Assembly: GCA_903642235.1 (NCBI GenBank)
Contig: CAHJWL010000003.1
Span: forward strand, 124,001 to 188,000
DNA: 64,000 nt
Reading direction: 5' to 3'
Source: Acidobacteriaceae bacterium
GTDB taxonomy: Bacteria > Acidobacteriota > Terriglobia > Terriglobales > Acidobacteriaceae
The notes below the pieces were generated by a model, which saw nothing but the letters and a program-made list of their open reading frames with translations, had not been told where the DNA came from and did not search any database. The position numbers and the translations under genes are program-made. Positions 32,975 through 40,603 of the stretch are shown here, in pieces; position 1 is the first letter of the stretch, and every line of letters begins with the position of its first letter.

Positions 32975-34080
32975 GTCGATAGCAAACCTCCCGCCGGCAG
33001 CACAGCCGTTTTGATCTCAAGAGGCGGCATCTTCGTTCCCGCGGCCTCTGCCTCAACTCGCTGATCGTTCCGCATGACCATACAGCGAAAGAGCTCCGGA
33101 AGTTGTTCGAGACCGGATTGTCCGGTGATGTACTCCGCACAGCGGAAGCGGCCGTCACTGATCAAAGCAAATGCTCTCCGACATGCCAAGGGAGTGTGGT
33201 GGAAGCTGGCTTTAAGCGTGATGTCGCTGTAGTGCAGCCGGTTCGTATCAAGCGCGACGGTGGTTCCGAGAGGCGGCCCCCCAAAGAAGTTCACCACTCC
33301 GCCACGTCGTACCATCGCCACTGCCTGCTCCCACGTGGTCGGAGTCGCGACCGCCTCAACGGCGATGTCCATGCCGCGTCCACCCTCTGAGGCCGCTCGC
33401 ACCGCGGCTACCACGTCGCTGCATACATCCGTACGGATGACCTCGCTTGCGCCAAAGAGCCGGGCCGCCGCCGCCTGCTCCGCCCGTTTCACAACCGCGG
33501 TCACCCGAACGCCATGAAGCTCTGCAACATGCATAAACATAAGTCCGATCGGTCCTGCGCCGATCACCACTAAATTGTCACCCTTCTGCGCTCCGGTCTC
33601 CTCCAGGCCTCGGACCACGCAGGCCAGCGGCTCCGTCAGCGCCGCGTGCGCGTAAGGAATGCCGTTGGGGATGAGCAAGGTATTCCTCTGAACAATGCGC
33701 GCCGGCACCCGCAAGTATTCCGCGTAAGCCCCATTGTTGAAGAGCAGATCCTCACAAAGGTTTTGCTGCCCCTTGCGGCACCAGAAACACCGGTCACAGG
33801 GCGCAGAGTTTAAGGCGACGACCCGGTCGCCCTCTCGGATACCCAAGACTCCAGAGCCAACCGCACTCACCATCCCTGCGACTTCATGGCCAAACGGGAC
33901 CGGAGGCTTCAGCATCATGGCGTGGTACCCGCGACGGTACACCTTCAGGTCGGTACCACACGTCAGCGCCGCGCCCACCCGCAGAACCAACTCTCCAGCT
34001 GCAGGCTCAGGCACGTCGATCTGCTCCATGCGCAGATCTTCCTTGCCGTAAAGCACTGCTGCGGTCATCGTTCTTGCCAT
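32971..34080 (-). CDS. Zinc-dependent medium-chain alcohol dehydrogenase at the head of the squalene operon
   Basis: MDR-superfamily dehydrogenase of 369 residues. Catalytic zinc ligands are Cys in LTCGTDLKVY and His in PFGHEVAGM; the structural zinc loop is CDRCFWCRKGQQNLC (four Cys). The Rossmann motif is VIGAGPIGLMFMHVA. It resembles threonine/sorbitol/glucose dehydrogenases; the substrate is unknown. ATG 34080 has AGATAGAGCC just before it. Its stop overlaps the hpnC GTG, tying it to squalene synthesis. It may act on a hopanoid side-chain alcohol or sugar, which would fit HpnJ nearby, but that is inference. Confidence 0.88.
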   Translation of the reverse strand: MARTMTAAVLYGKEDLRMEQIDVPEPAAGELVLRVGAALTCGTDLKVYRRGYHAMMLKPPVPFGHEVAGMVSAVGSGVLGIREGDRVVALNSAPCDRCFWCRKGQQNLCEDLLFNNGAYAEYLRVPARIVQRNTLLIPNGIPYAHAALTEPLACVVRGLEETGAQKGDNLVVIGAGPIGLMFMHVAELHGVRVTAVVKRAEQAAAARLFGASEVIRTDVCSDVVAAVRAASEGGRGMDIAVEAVATPTTWEQAVAMVRRGGVVNFFGGPPLGTTVALDTNRLHYSDITLKASFHHTPLACRRAFALISDGRFRCAEYITGQSGLEQLPELFRCMVMRNDQRVEAEAAGTKMPPLEIKTAVLPAGGLLST

Positions 34081-34297
34081 GGCTCTATCTTCTCACCAGG
34101 CACGAAGCTTGCGGCACTGCGAATTCTCCTGCTACGACATCATCAAGACAGGGAGCTACCTCCGTCTTTGCCTGTCGCGTGTACAGCCTGATCGGATGCT
34201 TGCCTCAAGGTAGAGTGAACCCAAACGCTCAGAGTCTCAGGAACAGCTTGCGACAATGTATTCCTGTTCGCATCTGATACCCTGAGCCGGAGAAACT

Positions 34298-35077
34298 ATG
34301 CCCTTTGTTAGTCCTGAGGTGTTCGCGAAACAGGTTGTCGCCTCTATTCAGGGCTACGCCATCCTCTCCGGCCGCGCCGTTGGGAATCTTTTCACCCGTC
34401 CACGCTACTGGTCTGATATCTACACCCAGATGGACTCAATCGGCGTTGGGTCCATGCCGATCGTTGTTCTCACGGGCTTCTTTACCGGCTGTGTTCTTGC
34501 GCTGCAGTCTGCAACATCGCTCGAGCAGTTTGGCGCCGTTGGCATGACGGGCAATCTCGTCGCTCTTTCCATGGTGAAGGAACTCGGCCCTGTGCTTACC
34601 GGGCTTATGGTGTCGGGCCGGAACGCCTCAGGTATGGCCTCTGAGCTTGGCTCCATGAAGGTGACGGAGCAGATCGACGCGATGCGCGCGCTGGGCACAG
34701 ATCCGTTGCGAAAGCTCGTCACTCCTCGCATCAGCGCCACCGTCTTCATGCTTTTCTTTCTGACGATCCTCTCTGACGCAGTGGGCATTGCGGGTGGAGC
34801 TCTTGTCTCTGTCTTTCTTCTCGGATTAAACGCGAGCGCCTACTTCCATAACTCCTACCGCTCGCTGGTCTATGCCGACGTCGTTCAGGGCATCACCAAG
34901 CCGCTCTTTTTCGGCTTCATTATCGCTTCGGTCGGGTGCTTCTACGGCATGAATACCAAGGGTGGAACTCAGGGTGTTGGAAAAGCAACGACCCAGGCCG
35001 TGGTCGTCTCCTCGGTGTTCATCATCGTCATCGACTTTCTTATCTCGCGCACCATGATCGGCATCTTCGGCCGCTGA
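34298..35077 (+). CDS. mlaE: MlaE-type ABC transporter permease
   Basis: Inner-membrane permease of 259 residues of the MlaE/YrbE family for phospholipid transport between membranes. Five hydrophobic segments and the family signature GLMVSGRNASGMASELGSM followed by VTEQIDAMRALGTDP are present. CGGAG lies a few bases before the ATG. The partner ATPase starts 5 bases after its stop. The MCE substrate-binding protein (MlaD) and periplasmic MlaC/MlaB are not in this window. Confidence 0.92.
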   Translation: MPFVSPEVFAKQVVASIQGYAILSGRAVGNLFTRPRYWSDIYTQMDSIGVGSMPIVVLTGFFTGCVLALQSATSLEQFGAVGMTGNLVALSMVKELGPVLTGLMVSGRNASGMASELGSMKVTEQIDAMRALGTDPLRKLVTPRISATVFMLFFLTILSDAVGIAGGALVSVFLLGLNASAYFHNSYRSLVYADVVQGITKPLFFGFIIASVGCFYGMNTKGGTQGVGKATTQAVVVSSVFIIVIDFLISRTMIGIFGR

Positions 35078-35081
35078 CCCT

Positions 35082-35930
35082 ATGCCAGACGCTTCCGTAA
35101 ACGACAAAGAGCAGATACTCCCGGTGAGTGGCGAAGATCCGCTCGTCGTCTTCAAGGGTGTGACGATTGGCTTTGAAGGTCGCATTGTCCTCGACGCTGT
35201 CTCTTTTACTGTGGAGCCAGGCGAGCAGCGTGTGATCTTCGGCCCTGCGGGTACCGGGAAGAGTGTTTTGCTCAAGCTCGTGAATGGTTTGCTGCGTCCC
35301 GACTCCGGCTCCATCAAGGTCTTTGGCCAATCGATCGAACATATGCGAGAGGTGGATCTTTTCAAGCTTCGCGCTCGTATCGGCATGGTCTTCCAGGAGT
35401 CCGCCCTCTTTGATTCCCTTACAGTCGAAGACAACGTCGCCTACCGGCTGCACGAGGATGGGGTCGCCTCAGAAGAGGCACACAGCCGCGCCCTACAGGC
35501 CTTGAAGTTCTCAGCGCTGGAGAACGCCGAGGCCAAGTTCCCGTCGGAGCTCTCGGGCGGCATGCGGCGCAGAGCCTCGATTGCCCGAGCCATCGTCACT
35601 GGCCCGGACTTGATCCTGTATGACTCGCCGACCGGCGGTCTCGACCCGATCACATCAACGACGATCATTGAGCTCATTGTGAAGCAGCGTGATATCTCAC
35701 ACACAACCTCGCTCCTGATCACACATCGACTGCAGGACGCGTTTACTTTGGCGACCCATCGCTTTGATACTGAGGCGAATGCCATGCAACTGATCGACAA
35801 AGCCACAAACAACGGCATCGATCGCCGAACAAAGTTCCTCATCCTCAATGAAGGGAAGGTCGTCTTCGATGGAACGACAGAGGAGCTGGTGAGCTCGAAT
35901 GATCCATGGCTGAAACAGTATCTGTCGTGA
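35082..35930 (+). CDS. mlaF: MlaF-type ABC ATPase with Ser at the Walker B catalytic position
   Basis: ATP-binding partner of MlaE, 282 residues. Walker A is GPAGTGKS (54-61), signature LSGGMRRRASIARAIV, H-loop His in LLITHRLQD. Walker B reads LILYDSPTGGLDP: the catalytic glutamate expected after Asp181 is Ser182 (TCG). An insert of about 30 residues lies between the H-loop and the last strand, before FLILNEGKVVFDG. The N terminus is about 20 residues longer than the core. Starts 4 bases after mlaE stop with no Shine-Dalgarno, so it depends on coupling. Confidence 0.9.
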   Translation: MPDASVNDKEQILPVSGEDPLVVFKGVTIGFEGRIVLDAVSFTVEPGEQRVIFGPAGTGKSVLLKLVNGLLRPDSGSIKVFGQSIEHMREVDLFKLRARIGMVFQESALFDSLTVEDNVAYRLHEDGVASEEAHSRALQALKFSALENAEAKFPSELSGGMRRRASIARAIVTGPDLILYDSPTGGLDPITSTTIIELIVKQRDISHTTSLLITHRLQDAFTLATHRFDTEANAMQLIDKATNNGIDRRTKFLILNEGKVVFDGTTEELVSSNDPWLKQYLS

Positions 35931-35950
35931 GCCCTGGTTGTCTGGAGAGG

Positions 35951-36340
35951 CTACCTGGACGGCACGGAGGAAGCCGTTGCTGCAGGGAGTGTGTAAATCA
36001 CCTCACCCGGCCGCGTGTAATGGAGCTCCTCTCGTGCCTGGTGCTCGATTGCGTTCGGATCGCTCTGCAAGCGCGCCACATGTCCGCGAAAGAACTCATT
36101 TTCCTGCGAGAGCCGAATCTGTTCGCGAGCCAGCTCCTTGGCCTCGTTCCGCTTATGCTCGTATACAGTCAAACCGTTCTGCCCGAAGACAACGTGGTAG
36201 GCCATGCTGATTGCCAGGACGCCCGCCACTCCGGTCGCAATCCGCCGCCATCCGAAGAGAGGGTGGCGCATAAAGCGGTGAAGACTGCGGGACGGCTGAT
36301 TCAAGCTGGACCTTGCTGCAGGTGAGGGTGCGAGAGCCAT
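35951..36340 (-). CDS. FtsB/DivIC-like septum formation initiator protein
   Basis: Single-pass membrane protein of 129 residues from ATG 36340. One membrane segment (ATGVAGVLAISMAYHVVFG) is followed by a coiled coil (YEHKRNEAKELAREQIRLSQENEFF) and a short tail (DPNAIEHQAREELHYTRPGE). The last motif, with LHYTRPGEVIY, is characteristic of DivIC/FtsB, which links division proteins in the periplasm. The N-terminal cytoplasmic stretch is longer than usual. A frame upstream of the ATG is open but not convincing. It converges with mlaF. Confidence 0.85.
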   Translation of the reverse strand: MALAPSPAARSSLNQPSRSLHRFMRHPLFGWRRIATGVAGVLAISMAYHVVFGQNGLTVYEHKRNEAKELAREQIRLSQENEFFRGHVARLQSDPNAIEHQAREELHYTRPGEVIYTLPAATASSVPSR

Positions 36341-36514
36341 GACTTTCTTAGTACATCGCCCGCCAGGAAAGTACGTCAAGTGTGTGTCTGGCAATACACA
36401 GACAGGAACCCACATCATCACCAGCGCGAGGAATAGTCGTAATTGCAACGTGCTCTACGCTCTCGCTCGGTGTCTCTTCCTGCACAGTCTCCAGCTTGTT
36501 ATGATCGAGGGAGC

Positions 36515-36952
36515 ATGTTAGTGCTCTTCTCCATTGCGATGATCTGCTTCTTCGCCCTGTTTGGGATGCTGATCGTGCTCTTACGTCAGGCAAAGGCTGA
36601 AGGATCTCTCCTGCGTACTCGAAATCTGCCGGATCGAGGTATATCCCGAAGCCGGCAGCCTGTTCCTACTTCAGATACGCATGCTCGTTTTGGCGTCTCG
36701 CAGTCGGGCCTTGATCTCACCTTGAGCAATCTTGTTCCGAGCAAACAGCCGGACTGGCGCTTCATGGTCCGGGAGGGTAGCCGCAATGATCGGTCTGACG
36801 CCTTCAGCCACCCTTCGAGAGGGTCTGCTAAGAAAGCTCCAGGAACCTTTGACTTCGGTGTTAGCCGACCTGACCGGGCTTACTCGAATAAGGATCTCGG
36901 CGATCTGACAGATCCTCTGTCGTCGCAGTCCAACATTGCCAGGCGCGCCTGA
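36515..36952 (+). CDS. Small single-pass membrane protein of unknown function
   Basis: Protein of 145 residues. The ATG at 36515 follows GAGGGAG (a good ribosome binding site) and opens a membrane segment (MLVLFSIAMICFFALFGMLIVLL) with the remainder cytoplasmic or periplasmic, polar and Ser/Arg/Asp-rich with predicted disorder. Not recognised. TATGAT lies 9 bases before the ATG. Divergent from the FtsB-like gene, with 174 bases between. It precedes bioY by 39 bases and may share its transcript. Confidence 0.65.
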   Translation: MLVLFSIAMICFFALFGMLIVLLRQAKAEGSLLRTRNLPDRGISRSRQPVPTSDTHARFGVSQSGLDLTLSNLVPSKQPDWRFMVREGSRNDRSDAFSHPSRGSAKKAPGTFDFGVSRPDRAYSNKDLGDLTDPLSSQSNIARRA

Positions 36953-36991
36953 GAGACAGGCTGTTCGGCAGACTCTTTGTGGAGGTAACCT

Positions 36992-37603
36992 ATGCCCGCA
37001 CTAACACGCTCCGCTCATCTCTCCTCTGCTCTTCGGGCAGATCCAACGAGCTCCCAAGCCTGGCTTCGCCGTGCTCTGAGTGTGGTCTCGGCTACGGCGC
37101 TCCTTGCTCTCAGCGCGCATATCTCGGTCTCTCTGCCATTTACACCCATTCCTGTGACCCTGCAGACATTCGCCGTCCTCCTGATCGCGATGCTCTTCGG
37201 GCCCGTCTGGGGGAGTGTGACCATGCTGCTCTATCTCGCAGAAGGCGCTGTCGGTCTCCCGGTCTTTTCGCCGCATGGTCTGAGTGGTCTTCGGCAGCTG
37301 GTTGGACCGTCAGCTGGATATCTGCTGAGTTATCCCTTCGCGGCCCTGCTTGCCGGCTCTCTCTTCGCCGCGTTCCAACGATTCGTACCCACCTTCTTTG
37401 CCGCCGCGGCGGCGGCCTGTCTTGCTGACGCGATGATTCTCGTTGCCGGCTCTGCCTGGCTCAGCGTTGCGCTTCACCTTACACCGGCTCACGCGCTTCA
37501 GCTTGGCGCCACGCCGTTCCTTGCTGGTGAAGCCTTGAAAATGCTCTTTGTATCTCTTGCTCTTAGTGCGTTTCAGAAGGCCAGGCAGACCCCAACTCAG
37601 TAG
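36992..37603 (+). CDS. bioY: Biotin transporter BioY
   Basis: S component of the biotin ECF transporter, 203 residues, with about six membrane segments. The family block is PIPVTLQTFAVLLIAMLFG followed by GAVGLPVFSPHGLSGLRQLVGP and SAGYLLSYPFAALLAG. A strong Shine-Dalgarno (GGAGGT) precedes the ATG by about 5 bases. No EcfA/EcfT genes or biotin biosynthesis genes are nearby. The window also encodes the biotinylated AccB (51.2-51.7 kb), a biotin consumer. Confidence 0.95.
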   Translation: MPALTRSAHLSSALRADPTSSQAWLRRALSVVSATALLALSAHISVSLPFTPIPVTLQTFAVLLIAMLFGPVWGSVTMLLYLAEGAVGLPVFSPHGLSGLRQLVGPSAGYLLSYPFAALLAGSLFAAFQRFVPTFFAAAAAACLADAMILVAGSAWLSVALHLTPAHALQLGATPFLAGEALKMLFVSLALSAFQKARQTPTQ

Positions 37604-37665
37604 TTTTAGCTGAAACAGGATCCAACTCAGCACGCTCCACAAACAATCGCAACACGAAAGCGACC

Positions 37666-38523
37666 ATGTCCTTAGCAGAAGCTCTAACCGCTCGAGAGAT
37701 CACCATCGCTCACAGCCCTGACTCCGATGATGCATTCATGTTTTACGGTCTTGCCACGAACAAGGTTCGGTATCCGGGGTATAAGTTTACTCACACCCTC
37801 ACAGATATTGAGACGCTGAACCACAAGGCTATCAACGAAGCCTTCTACGACGTCACGGCGATCTCCTTCCACGCATATCCCTTCCTTCAGGAAAGCTATC
37901 AGTTGATGCCATGCGGCGGCAGTGTGGGTGAGGGCTACGGGCCCATGATCGTCTCCGTGCGAAAGATAGCGGATCAGGATCTTAAAAAGACCCGTATTGC
38001 AATTCCAGGGACTTTGACCACCGCCTATCTCACTCTCAAGCTCTGGTACCCCGAGGTGGAGACAGCCGTTGTTCCCTTCGATCAAATTATTCCTGCTGTT
38101 CTCGCAGGCGAGTTCGACGCCGGTCTGATCATTCATGAAGGTCAACTGACCTACGCCAAGGAAGGCCTTGTCAAGCTCCTTGATCTCGGCCAGTGGTGGC
38201 GCGAGCAGACAGGTATGGTACTGCCCCTGGGTGGGAATGCCATCCGTCGTTCTCTCGGTCGCGACGTTCAGCATATGGTCAACGATGCCCTTCGATCCAG
38301 CATTCAGCATGCTTTAGACAATCGTGAAGAAGCCCTCACCTACGCAATGCAGTTCGCTCGCACCCTCGACGCCGCTACGGCGAACCGGTTTGTCGGCATG
38401 TACGTGAACGAGTTGACCCTCGATTACGGCACCGGGGGCCGGGATGCAATCAGGAAGCTGCTCGCGATGGGGTACGAGCGCGGCGTTATTCCGATCAAGC
38501 CCGAGGTGGAGTTTGTCGACTGA
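37666..38523 (+). CDS. mqnD: MqnD-like enzyme of the futalosine menaquinone pathway
   Basis: Protein of 285 residues with the MqnA/MqnD periplasmic-binding-protein-like fold. N-terminal ITIAHSPDSDDAFMFYGLA corresponds to the SPxxxDxFxFYAL motif, and VLAGEFDAGLIIHEGQLTYAKEG to the IHExxxTY region with the catalytic His/Glu. MqnD converts cyclic dehypoxanthinyl futalosine to dihydroxynaphthoate; MqnA and MqnD are paralogues, so MqnA is a small alternative. The Ser-Asp-Asp in place of Cys-Pro-Asn is a variation. It follows bioY by 62 bases and is followed by a hairpin. Confidence 0.82.
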   Translation: MSLAEALTAREITIAHSPDSDDAFMFYGLATNKVRYPGYKFTHTLTDIETLNHKAINEAFYDVTAISFHAYPFLQESYQLMPCGGSVGEGYGPMIVSVRKIADQDLKKTRIAIPGTLTTAYLTLKLWYPEVETAVVPFDQIIPAVLAGEFDAGLIIHEGQLTYAKEGLVKLLDLGQWWREQTGMVLPLGGNAIRRSLGRDVQHMVNDALRSSIQHALDNREEALTYAMQFARTLDAATANRFVGMYVNELTLDYGTGGRDAIRKLLAMGYERGVIPIKPEVEFVD

Positions 38524-38533
38524 AGCTTCCGCA

Positions 38534-38552
38534 ACTCGTCTCTAAGACGAGT
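38534..38552 (+). terminator. Hairpin after mqnD
   Basis: ACTCGTCT, loop CTA, AGACGAGT: a perfect 8-base stem 11 bases after the mqnD stop. No T tract follows, so termination would be weak or Rho-assisted. Confidence 0.45.
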
Positions 38553-38637
38553 GACGCTGTGTTATCTTCAAAGAATCGCCGATGAGCGTTTCTAGTAGTC
38601 GACGTTTTAGGTCGCCTGCGAACAGATCCTTACTTTC

Positions 38638-38713
38638 GGACGCGTAGCTCAGTTGGTAGAGCATTCGACTCTTAATCGATAGGTCGTAGGTTCGATCCCT
38701 ACCGCGTCCACCA
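38638..38713 (+). tRNA. tRNA-Lys (anticodon CTT)
   Basis: Cloverleaf: acceptor GGACGCG/CGCGTCC, D stem GCTC/GAGC, anticodon loop CTCTTAA (anticodon CTT, reads AAG), T stem GTAGG/CCTAC with loop TTCGATC, discriminator A, encoded CCA. The anticodon stem has four pairs (TCGA/TCGA) and a T-T mismatch at positions 27-43. Confidence 0.96.
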
Positions 38714-38720
38714 GATCTTG

Positions 38721-38746
38721 GAAGACCTCCCGGGTGGGAGGTCTTC
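38721..38746. terminator. Bidirectional hairpin between tRNA-Lys and the convergent gene
   Basis: GAAGACCTCCC, loop GGGT, GGGAGGTCTTC: a perfect 11-base stem 7 bases after the tRNA. It sits between two convergent transcripts and lacks a long T tract in either direction. Confidence 0.7.
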
Positions 38747-38762
38747 TGCCGTTAGTGCCTCG

Positions 38763-40526
38763 CTAAAATGTGAAGGTGATACCGGCGCGTAGATCCTGCA
38801 AGGCGCTGGCAAGGAGCGCTTGCTGCTTGGCAACGGTAGCACCCTCGTAGCCCTCACGAAGGATATTGTCGCCATCCACGGTAAGTGCAGTTCCAGGTGG
38901 CAGCAGGCGGGATGCCGGCAACGACTGACGCAGGTGAACACTCAGGTAGGGCGATGTTCTAGCCATATCGTAGGGTGCAACAACGCTGATCATTCTTGCT
39001 GGTTGCCAGCGATAAGATGCCGCGAGTTGCGTCCCGGTCCTCTTCATTTTGGCATTCACAGCGGCGAACAGCGCCTCTGAACGGTCCGTACCGAAGCCAT
39101 CTCCAGAGTTCCCTGAGGCAATCGGCCGCAGAACTACACCTGTGCTGGTTTGGTACCCCGCCACGACTTCGAGTTCATCAGTCACAGGGTAGCTCAGTAT
39201 GAGACCGCCCCCATCAGCTGTGTACCCGGGCCCAAACGTCCGGAAGCTCCCGTTGCTTGTATCAATCGTGAACTCACTTCCGGCTTCGGTCTGCGGCTTG
39301 TCCGGTCCGGTCAGGGCCGCTGTCGCCTGCCCGAGAAAGAGACCGGAGACTCCAGCCCTCGGCGACGTGTCTCGGTGGTAGACAATCTCAATCCTGCCGC
39401 GTTTGAGACTATGGCGGGCGGCAAGTTCGTGATGAGCTCCTGACTCGCTGAGCAGCCCTCTCTGCGTGCGAATCACAGTAGGAGCTGGAGCATCCCCGCT
39501 TCCCAAATCGTCGTACTGGGACATGCCTACGGCCGTCGCAAAGGAGTAGCTGGCCACCCATCCACGGCCGGTGTGTGCCTCGACGCGGAAGAAGGGATGA
39601 CTCACCACAAGAGAGCTGCCCGCCCTCAGAAGCTGTGTCTCACTCCCGGCCTCCAATGCAAGCAGGTCGCCAAGCTGCAGCCGTTCTCCGGAGGCAAACT
39701 CTATCTCTTCGAATGAAGCTCCGGATGTGTCATGGATCTGAGGAAAGGTCCGGACACGACCGCTGAAGCGCCGCTTTCCGACCGCACTTTCACCCGTCTC
39801 CAGAACACTTGCCAGTGAAAGTGACGCAGCCGCAGAGCTTTCAGCAGATCTGCAGGAGGAGGCGCGCAAACTTCTCATGCGGGTCTGATTCTCGGTCCGT
39901 TGAGCGACAGAGAAGCGTCCACAATCTCCCGAAGCACCAAAGCCGCCCCGCTTCTGAGCAAAGGAAACGGCCGCGTGCGTCTCTATGCGCTGGCCCTCTT
40001 CCTCGCGGCTTCGCCCGCCTGCCTCTTGAGCGAGTCGGAGCAGTGGCCGGTTTGCCGGCGATCGAAGCGTCCACTTCCAGTCGTCCAGTTCTCCTGCCGC
40101 GTCGGGGTGACTGGACGCCATCCAGGCAGCTTCATCCAGCAGCCCGGTCATAGTCAGGTTCACTATCGATCGATGACCCGCTGCAAGCCGCAGGTGTCGT
40201 TGCAGGCTGGGTACATACAGCGTGGCGCTCGCTCGCAGTTGATAGATCCCCGGCAGCACGTCTTTGATCTGGTAGCGCCCCTGGAGGTCTGTCAGCGCGG
40301 TCGCAACCACCGGCCCGAAGAGCTCAACTGTCACACCCATCTGGGGCGTTCCATGCGTGTCGCGTACTACTCCCGATAGCCTGGCGTCGCTCTGGGCAAC
40401 AGCAAATCCACACAAGCCGCACAGAGAAAGTGACAGCACAACCGCGATTTTTACCGTTCGAAACAGCACAGAGTCACCCGTGCGTCGTTGGCCTTGCTCC
40501 AAAGAGGAGCCTCCGAAAACGCTCAT
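38763..40526 (-). CDS. Outer-membrane-like protein with N-terminal carboxypeptidase regulatory-like domain
   Basis: Exported protein of 587 residues. After the signal peptide (VKIAVVLSLSLCGLCGFAVAQ) comes a carboxypeptidase regulatory-like/TonB-plug-type Ig domain (about 45-135: LSGVVRDTHGTPQMGVTVEL, DLQGRYQIKDVLPGIYQLRA). The C-terminal part is beta-rich and ends with Phe (LRAGITFTF), as in outer-membrane barrels. No TonB box or receptor plug is evident. The first 19 residues make an odd signal peptide: GTG 40469 is an alternative start with GGGTGA before it. Function unknown; surface or barrel protein of acidobacterial type. Confidence 0.7.
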   Translation of the reverse strand: MSVFGGSSLEQGQRRTGDSVLFRTVKIAVVLSLSLCGLCGFAVAQSDARLSGVVRDTHGTPQMGVTVELFGPVVATALTDLQGRYQIKDVLPGIYQLRASATLYVPSLQRHLRLAAGHRSIVNLTMTGLLDEAAWMASSHPDAAGELDDWKWTLRSPANRPLLRLAQEAGGRSREEEGQRIETHAAVSFAQKRGGFGASGDCGRFSVAQRTENQTRMRSLRASSCRSAESSAAASLSLASVLETGESAVGKRRFSGRVRTFPQIHDTSGASFEEIEFASGERLQLGDLLALEAGSETQLLRAGSSLVVSHPFFRVEAHTGRGWVASYSFATAVGMSQYDDLGSGDAPAPTVIRTQRGLLSESGAHHELAARHSLKRGRIEIVYHRDTSPRAGVSGLFLGQATAALTGPDKPQTEAGSEFTIDTSNGSFRTFGPGYTADGGGLILSYPVTDELEVVAGYQTSTGVVLRPIASGNSGDGFGTDRSEALFAAVNAKMKRTGTQLAASYRWQPARMISVVAPYDMARTSPYLSVHLRQSLPASRLLPPGTALTVDGDNILREGYEGATVAKQQALLASALQDLRAGITFTF

Positions 40527-40603
40527 GATGGAGGTAAAAATCTGCCTGTTGCGATTACCACATTTAGAGATCCGTGGAACCGTCGCGAAACCTCAGGCAG
40601 TAC

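Noticed and set aside
38763..40526. TonB-dependent receptor
   Set aside because: The Ig-like regulatory domain and C-terminal Phe are consistent, but there is no TonB box or plug domain, and 587 residues is short. I leave it as an outer-membrane-like protein.
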